Positions 1 through 5,608 of a stretch of DNA of 17,096 nucleotides are shown piece after piece; the first letter of the stretch is position 1, and the number at the start of each line of letters is the position of its first letter. The notes beneath the pieces were generated by a model. That model saw nothing but the letters and a program-made list of their open reading frames with translations. It was not told the origin of the DNA and ran no database searches. Source of the stretch: CAZPEV01 sp964585635 (GTDB lineage: Bacteria > Zixibacteria > MSB-5A5 > GN15 > JAAZOE01). Location of the stretch: contig CAZPEV010000057.1 of assembly GCA_964585635.1 (NCBI GenBank), positions 1-17,096 on the forward strand, in the 5' to 3' direction. Made by a program: the position numbers and the translations under genes.

Positions 1-6
1 GCTCAT

Positions 7-2331
7 TCATCCACGGCTAAAGCCGTGGTGTTCTGTCTTCGACCGCATAAAAAAAGGGCCGCTCTGCGGCCCCGGAACGTTGACGACACCATAATAATAT
101 GTGCCGTCGGGCGCTTCGCTTTGGGTCGAGGTCTGGTAAAAGACCCGATTGCCATTGTGCCCCTGGTCAACGTAGGCGGCGTCGTTTTCCGCGTAGATTT
201 TCAGATAAATGTCCTGCCTGCCTGACCATAACTCGTCTGCATTTGAAACCGGCCCCATAGAGAAATTGCCGTTGTCCGCCGCCCAGGTCGAAGCTAAGAG
301 ATCGTCCGCTATGTCGTCGTCATCCCACAACTCCACCCGCACCTTCCTTGCCACCTTTTCAACCGTCGGTGGATTCATATCGCGATATGCCGTCGTGCCG
401 TTCACCGTAATTGTCCCCGGCGCGCTCCAGTAAAATGTCTTCTCGTACACGTTATCGGTCTCGCACGACTCGTGAATCAGGCTGTCGTTATCTATCTTCA
501 TGGTCAGGCTGTGGTACCCCTGGGATATGTAGTCCTTGTGATCCTCGAAATATGTATCCAGCCCCGGCAACAAGTAGGAATAACATTCAAATACCGTATC
601 CAATATGCCGCCGTCAATATAAAGGGCTACCGAAAAAGGCGCGGCGGTGACGGTTCCTTCATTGATGACGGCAACATCTATATAGGTGGGGGCATTGCCG
701 CAGAGGTTCCCCGTGACATTGGTGCCTGTGACCGACGACGGCACGATGGGGGCATCCCACCAATAAGGGGTCGTCCAGGTCAGATTCGGTAAATCCGCTA
801 TTGCGTCACCGGTAAGGCTGATATCATCGAGAAAGACCCCCCGGTAGTCGCAATAATCATAATCGCTGTAGAACAGAAAAGCAATATACAACGAATCACC
901 TTCTTTCGGAATATCAAGCGTGAATTCTTCCCATCCCGAAGAATATCCCGTTGCATTATTGGAATAGTTGTTCCAGCTTTGCCCATCATAGCACCAATAC
1001 ACCTCGAAAAAGTCATAGTTGGTCTCGGTTTCGTACCATAGCCAGTACTTCAGCTTCACATTGTCGTGACCCCCTATATAGATGCCTCCATGGGTATATT
1101 CTAACCACGACCACATGAAGTCGTCGTACTGCACCCCGTCAGGCATATTCCCCTCCGCAGCGCACCAAAGAGAGAAGTCGCCGGAGTGCACCTCGCCGGA
1201 ATCGCTGGTGACATCATACCAATAGTCGCGGCCGTTTTCCTCGTTTTCGTCCCAGTAGCTCCAGTCATAATACCACCAGGTCTCGAAATCATAATTCAAT
1301 AGTACATCTTTCGGGTTCTGTCTGGGCACTGGAGCCAATGATTTCTTCCTGTCCCATATCCGTTGCCGGGCCGAATCCTGCTCTGCAGGCGTCAATTCAT
1401 GGATCTCTCGGGGATATTTCGGATACATACTGTAGCGAATCTTGCGGCGACTAAGCTGGCCGCCTTCGGATTTCGTAATTGCCCCACGGTAAAAGCCGAC
1501 GCTATCCATCGGTTGCAGGCCGTTGCCGACTAACTCCTTGACAAAATCGTAATCGGCGGGATTCCGCAAGTCAATGATCATGTCGCGTTTCACATCCTTA
1601 TATTTCTCATTAAGCTCCGCTTCCCTGACCCGGACCCGTTCCTGAGGACTGGCGTATTGTTTGAGTTTTTGAAACTCGTACTCCCCCCGTTTCCTGTACC
1701 AGGTCTCGCCATCCACAATGATGTGCTGTTCGTCTGCGTCAGTCAAAGGTGTCCTTTCCTTTATCTTCATCAATTCCCAGTCGCTCGCCTTATGGGTAGA
1801 AACCTTGACCTTGGTGGTATCACCCCATTCATGCAGTAGCCGCGGGGTCTTTATAAGCCGCCAGTATTCCTCCGAATATCGCGGCTCTTCATCCTTGGGT
1901 AACGTTCGGGGATCAAAGGAGAAGGTCTTCACCGAATCCCCTGTACTAGCCACATAGAATTCAATCCCAATGAATCTGCCGACCTTTATATAGGTTGCGA
2001 TTTCGAAGCCTGTGGTGTCATCCTTAGGGAATGTCACTTCCAACGGAAAGACCAACGAATCCCCCGGATTAACCACATGGCGCCATTCGGTTTGCCCCGA
2101 GTATTGGATGGCCCCGGAAGGCGTGAATACAAACGCCATGGTATCCAAGAAAACCCCGGATCTGAAGAAAGCCTCCAGTCTGACAGGAACTCCGGGAATG
2201 ACAGGGCTAATCGCGATAACGTTCATGCCTATGCCGCCTGGTGGCATGAGATCGGTAGGCTGCTCCTGGCCAAAGCCGAGTCCGGCCAAGAGGCCGAAAG
2301 CCATAACCAAAACTAACCCTTGACGAAACAT
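7..2331 (-). CDS. Exported multidomain protein with CARDB-like and transthyretin-like C-terminus; paralog 1 of 3
   Basis: About 774 residues from the ATG at 2331, chosen because GAGGAGG lies 7 nt upstream and the protein then begins with a signal peptide (MFRQGLVLVMAFGLLAGLGFG). The upstream in-frame TTG at 2394 has neither. Residues ~30-145 are the N-terminal beta-rich module shared with the next two genes (DDTTGF, DPRTL). Residues ~188-222 carry PLTDAD and DGETWYRKRGEYEF; ~250-285 carry DLRNPADY and GFYRG. Residues ~347-508 are extremely rich in Trp, Tyr and Asp and look like a jelly-roll or carbohydrate-binding fold. Residues ~517-636 resemble a CARDB domain (VAVINEGTVTAAPFSVALYI). Residues ~638-750 resemble a transthyretin/adhesin-type domain (VRVELWDDDD, YLKIYAENDAA). 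The last ~18 residues are encoded by a terminator and an IS-like hairpin, so the natural C-terminus was probably longer or different. The function is unknown; a surface or secreted binding role is inference. Confidence 0.8.
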   Translation of the reverse strand: MFRQGLVLVMAFGLLAGLGFGQEQPTDLMPPGGIGMNVIAISPVIPGVPVRLEAFFRSGVFLDTMAFVFTPSGAIQYSGQTEWRHVVNPGDSLVFPLEVTFPKDDTTGFEIATYIKVGRFIGIEFYVASTGDSVKTFSFDPRTLPKDEEPRYSEEYWRLIKTPRLLHEWGDTTKVKVSTHKASDWELMKIKERTPLTDADEQHIIVDGETWYRKRGEYEFQKLKQYASPQERVRVREAELNEKYKDVKRDMIIDLRNPADYDFVKELVGNGLQPMDSVGFYRGAITKSEGGQLSRRKIRYSMYPKYPREIHELTPAEQDSARQRIWDRKKSLAPVPRQNPKDVLLNYDFETWWYYDWSYWDENEENGRDYWYDVTSDSGEVHSGDFSLWCAAEGNMPDGVQYDDFMWSWLEYTHGGIYIGGHDNVKLKYWLWYETETNYDFFEVYWCYDGQSWNNYSNNATGYSSGWEEFTLDIPKEGDSLYIAFLFYSDYDYCDYRGVFLDDISLTGDAIADLPNLTWTTPYWWDAPIVPSSVTGTNVTGNLCGNAPTYIDVAVINEGTVTAAPFSVALYIDGGILDTVFECYSYLLPGLDTYFEDHKDYISQGYHSLTMKIDNDSLIHESCETDNVYEKTFYWSAPGTITVNGTTAYRDMNPPTVEKVARKVRVELWDDDDIADDLLASTWAADNGNFSMGPVSNADELWSGRQDIYLKIYAENDAAYVDQGHNGNRVFYQTSTQSEAPDGTYYYGVVNVPGPQSGPFFMRSKTEHHGFSRG
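11..28. repeat. Perfect hairpin resembling an IS200/IS605 or REP-type end
   Basis: CCACGGCT and its exact reverse complement AGCCGTGG are separated only by AA, giving a strong small hairpin at the left edge of the window. From memory, short hairpins of the type CCACGGCTTTAGCCGTGG, flanked by GATGAAT, are common at the ends of IS200/IS605/TnpB elements and in REP-like repeats. No transposase is visible here; any element would lie to the left of the window. The repeat supplies the last codons of the gene at 7-2331, so that reading frame has run into it. Identity as a mobile element end is inference. Confidence 0.4.
49..72 (-). terminator. Intrinsic terminator at the 3' end of the first exported-protein gene
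   Basis: Read on the minus strand, a 7-bp perfect GC stem (GGGCCGC / GCGGCCC, three-base loop; 56-72) is followed at once by seven T residues (49-55). This is a textbook rho-independent terminator for transcription coming from the gene at 7-2331. It lies upstream of that gene's only in-frame stop codon (7-9), which is unusual. Confidence 0.8.
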
Positions 2332-2471
2332 GACTGTTTCCTCCTCAATAGGTTTACCGGCCACGGGCTGATTTCTTCCCGTCTCCACCGGCAATATCGT
2401 TTTGGCGCGGGCTTCCTACCTTCCTTCAGGCACACGGTCTTCCGGGATCGCATCCCCTCCACCGCACATCA

Positions 2472-2526
2472 ACCTTATAATACCTCAATCCCCATGTCAA
2501 GCCATATTGCTATAATTGTGACGAAA
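2472..2526 (-). promoter_or_regulatory. Promoter region A with conserved 32-bp upstream element (paralog 1)
   Basis: On the minus strand TTTCGTCA is followed after exactly 18 bp by a TTGACA -35 box (plus strand 2495-2500). A -10 candidate TATAAG lies at 2474-2479 (15-bp spacing), or TAAGGT at 2472-2477 (17-bp spacing). The 32-bp arrangement (2495-2526) recurs upstream of the other two paralogs. The AT-rich 18-bp spacer could act as an UP element, or the flanking TGTCAA/TGACG half-sites could bind a regulator. The distance from the -35 box to the start codon is about 164 bp, leaving a long leader. Confidence 0.55.
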
Positions 2527-2587
2527 ATGAAGGTATTCCCGTGTGCGGTCGGATGTCCTCGTCCGCCGCGAAAAATTTCCAATGGCA

Positions 2588-3748
2588 TCAGGGACCCTTT
2601 TGTACCGTGCGGCTCTTGAGTTCCCACGATTTGGCCGAGGCCTCCCGCGATGCCGAATCGGGATTGGTCATGGGCAAAAGCTTGTGAAATTTATACTCCC
2701 CGCGATTGCGGGTCCAGGCTTCACCGTCAACGTCAATGCCCTCGCCATCTGCGTCGGTCAAAGGCGTCTGCTCCTTCGCCTTCATCTTGTCCCAATCGGT
2801 CAGCTTGTAGGTCGTCAACTTTCCCCCAGGCGGCACGCCGGGTTGATCCCGCAGCAGATGCGGGTCACTCCTGTAGTCCCGGCACCGGGTGTCATTCGTC
2901 ACAAAATAGAGACTATCAGCGGCCACAAGACTGTCAACTCCTTCTCCCTCGGCGCGAATGATAATGCCACTGGTGTCATTGGGGGCCAAGACTATCGGCA
3001 GACGATAGGTCAACCACTCTCCCGGCCTTATGCTGACGAACCAGATTCGCGGCAGGGTATACTGGAGCTTGCCGTCGGTGCTGATACTTATGTGCAGATT
3101 ATCCAGGATCATTTCTGATCGGAGGCATAAGACCAGGTCTATCGGCGTGCCAATAACCAGACCGCTTACATTGAACACCCGGATACCAAACGGGGACGTT
3201 ATGGTATCAATCGGGCCGCCTTCCACCCGTCTAACGGGCCGCTTCAGCGGAACCAACTCATCCGCATGGCTCTGCAAGTACGACTCAGGGTATATCTGTT
3301 CAGGCATCATCTTTACGCTTCGAGGGTCTATCCTCCAGGTCCGTACTTCTTCAGCTCCCGTCACGAAATATAGGCAGTCACTCATTAATAGACTACCATC
3401 GTCCTTTCTCTCGGTCCGGATCACTATTCCGGAAGTATCATTAGCAGCCAATTGAATCGGCAAATCATAAATCAGCGAATCTCCCGGCTTCACAGTCACA
3501 CGCCAATCCCTTTCGCCCGAGTATTCAAGCTTGCCATAGGTCGCCACTTTAACATGAATACTATCAAAGTACGTGTCAGACCTTATGAACAACACGACAT
3601 GTATCAGACGATTTACGGCCAGGTCGCTCGCTGGATTGAGCCCAATTCCGTATGGTGGGATCATCGAACAAAACGCCGGGCTGCTTGACAGAATCATCAC
3701 AACCCCTGCAATCATTACTTTTTTCGATATAGTATTCAGCTTGCTCAT
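2588..3748 (-). CDS. Exported protein with duplicated N-terminal module; paralog 2 of 3
   Basis: 386 residues with a clear signal peptide (residues 1 to ~28, ending SSPAFCS), started by an ATG preceded by GGGGAGG. Two tandem copies of the family module are visible: residues ~29-146 (VKPGDSLIYDLPI, ANDTSGIVI, YFVT, DPRSV) and ~185-300 (IRPGEWLTYRLPI, PNDTSGIII, YFVT, DPHLL). Residues 318-355 carry the central motif (PLTDAD, DGEAWTRNRGEYKFH). The protein ends about 30 residues later, before the DLRxPxDY motif found in its two paralogs; I found no convincing continuation downstream, so it appears naturally shortened. It overlaps by 3 nt the end of a small upstream ORF, suggesting translational coupling. 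I do not recognise the family; no catalytic motif is evident. Confidence 0.8.
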   Translation of the reverse strand: MSKLNTISKKVMIAGVVMILSSSPAFCSMIPPYGIGLNPASDLAVNRLIHVVLFIRSDTYFDSIHVKVATYGKLEYSGERDWRVTVKPGDSLIYDLPIQLAANDTSGIVIRTERKDDGSLLMSDCLYFVTGAEEVRTWRIDPRSVKMMPEQIYPESYLQSHADELVPLKRPVRRVEGGPIDTITSPFGIRVFNVSGLVIGTPIDLVLCLRSEMILDNLHISISTDGKLQYTLPRIWFVSIRPGEWLTYRLPIVLAPNDTSGIIIRAEGEGVDSLVAADSLYFVTNDTRCRDYRSDPHLLRDQPGVPPGGKLTTYKLTDWDKMKAKEQTPLTDADGEGIDVDGEAWTRNRGEYKFHKLLPMTNPDSASREASAKSWELKSRTVQKGP

Positions 3749-3873
3749 AATTGCCTCCCCTTCAAAACGCCCGCGCTTGTTATCGCACGCGCTCCGGCCA
3801 TCGCATGTGATATCAAGATTGCGGGCGATAGTACCGTTATTAAGCCGAAGAGAAGAATTCCTTTGGGCTTCAT
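3745..3873 (-). CDS. 42-residue small ORF coupled to paralog 2; hydrophobic, signal-peptide-like
   Basis: ATG at 3873 follows a perfect AGGAGG (3880-3885) at 6-nt spacing. The product begins MKPKGILLFGLITVLSPAIL, continues ISHAMAGARA and ends in LKGRQL. A basic N-terminus, a hydrophobic core of ~17 residues and AxA-type sites (SHAMA, GARA) fit a Sec signal peptide or a small membrane peptide. Its TGA (3745-3747) overlaps the ATG of the next gene in the sequence TTATGAGC, so ribosomes finishing it could restart on the 386-residue protein. Alternatives are a leader peptide controlling the downstream gene or the surviving 5' end of an eroded paralog. The Shine-Dalgarno and stop-start overlap are direct observations; the role is unknown. 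Confidence 0.6.
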   Translation of the reverse strand: MKPKGILLFGLITVLSPAILISHAMAGARAITSAGVLKGRQL

Positions 3874-4125
3874 TAAGCGCCTCCTATCTAATGAATATTC
3901 CGTGGGGAGGCCATTTTCTTCCCCGCATGCAACTGCTGATAGCTCGTCCGCCTTGGTCTAATCAATGGTGCTCGTGGGACAGGAATCAGGTTCCTCCAAA
4001 CAGATTTTGCAGTATGAATTCTTGCTTGTCAAGCAAATTCTAAATAAAATTGACGAAAGAGGGGATAATATTTTCCGCAGTATAAAGAGCCTTCTGGCGG
4101 TTTTTCGATGATCCTGACTCTTGTT
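3874..4125. other. Intergenic region between paralogs 2 and 3
   Basis: Contains the promoter region B described separately, and a leader of about 125 nt before the small ORF. Just downstream of the gene at 4126-5250 (minus strand) a very weak GCC-AGAA-GGC hairpin followed by TCTTT is visible, which is not convincing as a terminator. Nothing else with coding or RNA-gene character was seen. Confidence 0.5.
4004..4058 (-). promoter_or_regulatory. Promoter region B with conserved 32-bp upstream element (paralog 2)
   Basis: On the minus strand TTTCGTCA, an 18-bp AT-rich spacer and TTGACA (-35, plus strand 4027-4032) form the same element as upstream of paralogs 1 and 3. A -10 candidate CAAAAT lies 17 bp further at 4004-4009 and is a moderate match. 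From the -35 box to the small ORF start at 3873 is about 154 bp, close to the -35-to-start distances of the other two copies, so the small ORF sits where the first start codon is expected. Confidence 0.6.
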
Positions 4126-5250
4126 TTACATGCCGCGCGGCTGAGCATCTCTGACCGGCAATTGGGGATAGGGAGCGTCCTTGATGCCTTTGCCCCGTAA
4201 TTGCTTGAGGATAGACCCCTTGGCCACCGCCCGATAATAACCGGCCGGCTCCATCGCCATCAGCGAATCCACCAGCCTCCGCGCCACCTCATAATCTTTG
4301 GGATCACGAAGATCCAACGTCACCTCATGAGCCTGGCCGGCATATATCCGGCCAAGGGAATCCGCTATCCTGCGGCCCCCGGCCGCATAATCCGTGATCG
4401 GGACCGCCGGGTGAAACTTATACTCCCCCCGGGTACGGGTCCAGACCTGACCATCGATCGTGAAATCTTCTCGGTTATATGCCGTCAGCGGCTGCTCCTC
4501 CATCTTACGCATCTTCTCCAAATCCTGCTTCTTGCGGTTCGGGAGATAGTCCGACTTCTTCACCACAATTCGTCCGGAATCCGTCATCATCAGCATATAT
4601 GACGTGTCGGGAACCAGCGGCGGATTGACGATAGGCTGGTTCTTCTTCCGTTCGATCTCCTTCAGCAGGCTGTCGATCTTCTCTTGCGATACCGGATTCC
4701 CATGCTCATCGGCGATACCCCCGCGCCCATGCGGATACTTGGCCGCCTCAACATCAAGCATATGCCCGGAACTGTCAATCCGCTGCATATGGGAAGCCGC
4801 CATTGCCTTTGGCGATAGTCTCGGGTCACCATGATGCAACTCAATCGTGTCAGGCAATGCAACCCAATAAAAATCAGCAGGTTGCCATACCCCCTTGGCC
4901 TCAATTGACAGCTCAATACCGGATGTGTCATTCGCGGGGATAACAAGGCTAATCGAACATATTGCCTGCTCTCTGGCATCAAAAGGGACGATCATCGTAT
5001 CCGGACTGCAAAGGTGAAGATTGTCGACTCTGCTCACGACGACTTTGACCGTATCAAAATGAAATCGGGATTCTTTTGGAGATATGGTTAACCCCAGCGA
5101 AATCGGTCCGGGACCTTTGGGATATGGGATCATTTCTCCCGTCACCTTGAGTGGATTGATTGTCGGTTTTGTTGCCCATACCGGAGGGGGCGAGATTAAG
5201 GCCATAATCAGCAGGCCGCAGCTTATCACAAGAAATCTTCTCCTGCCCAT
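4126..5250 (-). CDS. Exported protein of the same family; paralog 3 of 3
   Basis: 374 residues from the ATG at 5250, placed 7 nt after GGAG. An N-terminal signal is clear: MGRRRFLVIS, a hydrophobic stretch, then PVWA as likely cleavage site at ~26. The RRxFL pattern also fits a Tat signal, although the n-region is very short. Residues ~30-146 form one copy of the family module (ANDTSGIEL, DPRLS). Residues ~185-205 are charged and possibly helical. Residues 243-280 carry the central motif (EEQPLTAYNR, IDGQVWTRTRGEYKFH). Residues 308-365 carry DLRDPKDY, GYYRAVAKG and YPQLP, matching paralog 1. Its own promoter element lies upstream. The function is unknown; the repeated architecture suggests an envelope or secreted component used in several versions. 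Confidence 0.8.
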   Translation of the reverse strand: MGRRRFLVISCGLLIMALISPPPVWATKPTINPLKVTGEMIPYPKGPGPISLGLTISPKESRFHFDTVKVVVSRVDNLHLCSPDTMIVPFDAREQAICSISLVIPANDTSGIELSIEAKGVWQPADFYWVALPDTIELHHGDPRLSPKAMAASHMQRIDSSGHMLDVEAAKYPHGRGGIADEHGNPVSQEKIDSLLKEIERKKNQPIVNPPLVPDTSYMLMMTDSGRIVVKKSDYLPNRKKQDLEKMRKMEEQPLTAYNREDFTIDGQVWTRTRGEYKFHPAVPITDYAAGGRRIADSLGRIYAGQAHEVTLDLRDPKDYEVARRLVDSLMAMEPAGYYRAVAKGSILKQLRGKGIKDAPYPQLPVRDAQPRGM

Positions 5251-5273
5251 CACATAACTCCTTACTTCAATAT

Positions 5274-5279
5274 ATTATA
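5274..5279 (-). promoter_or_regulatory. Candidate proximal -10 box for paralog 3
   Basis: A perfect TATAAT on the minus strand, 23 nt upstream of the ATG at 5250. No good -35 hexamer is found at 16-18 bp, so it may be a weak second promoter or chance AT-rich sequence. Confidence 0.3.
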
Positions 5280-5377
5280 CAATCCTACGCCCGCTTTCTG
5301 CCAGGCAAATTTCGCTCCACGGGGAGCATATACGGCCCAAGGCTGATTCAATAGTTGAATTATTACCCGCAGGCTAA

Positions 5378-5432
5378 TTAGTACAAACAATGAGACTGCT
5401 TGTCAAACACATTCTTAATGAATTTGACGAAA
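5378..5432 (-). promoter_or_regulatory. Promoter region C with conserved 32-bp upstream element (paralog 3)
   Basis: Minus strand TTTCGTCA, an 18-bp AT-rich spacer and TTGACA (plus strand 5401-5406) match the elements upstream of paralogs 1 and 2 in order and exact spacing. A -10 candidate TACTAA lies 17 bp downstream at 5378-5383. About 151 bp separate the -35 box from the start codon. Copies B and C are more alike than either is to A. Confidence 0.6.
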
Positions 5433-5608
5433 GATGGTATCATTTTGTGCCCAAAGCTGCGCGGAGACGAAAGGCCCGTCAGCGATTGCCGCCGCATGCG
5501 TATGGGGTATGTCCATGGCCTGAGCCTTATAAAGACAAGGTCGGCCGACCAGCGGGAAAACCGCCGTTTATTCAGAAAGCACGCGCGCTTGCACGCAGCT
5601 ATTCCTGA

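Larger units (their letters stand above)
5251..5608. other. Intergenic region between the M16 protein gene and paralog 3
   Basis: About 350 bp without a convincing gene. It holds promoter region C, a second TATAAT box near paralog 3 and a perfect 12-bp palindrome GGTCGGCCGACC (5539-5550) just after the M16 gene. The palindrome lacks a T-run and is not a clear terminator. Short frames here lack a good ribosome binding site or family-like sequence. Confidence 0.5.

Noticed and set aside
2332..2394. Upstream TTG start extending paralog 1 by 21 residues
   Set aside because: The extension would include the GAGGAGG ribosome binding site and would bury the signal peptide.
4126..5250. Lipoprotein signal (VISC near residue 11) in paralog 3
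   Set aside because: The Cys is too close to the N-terminus and is followed by the hydrophobic core; a cleavable Sec or Tat signal ending at PVWA fits better.
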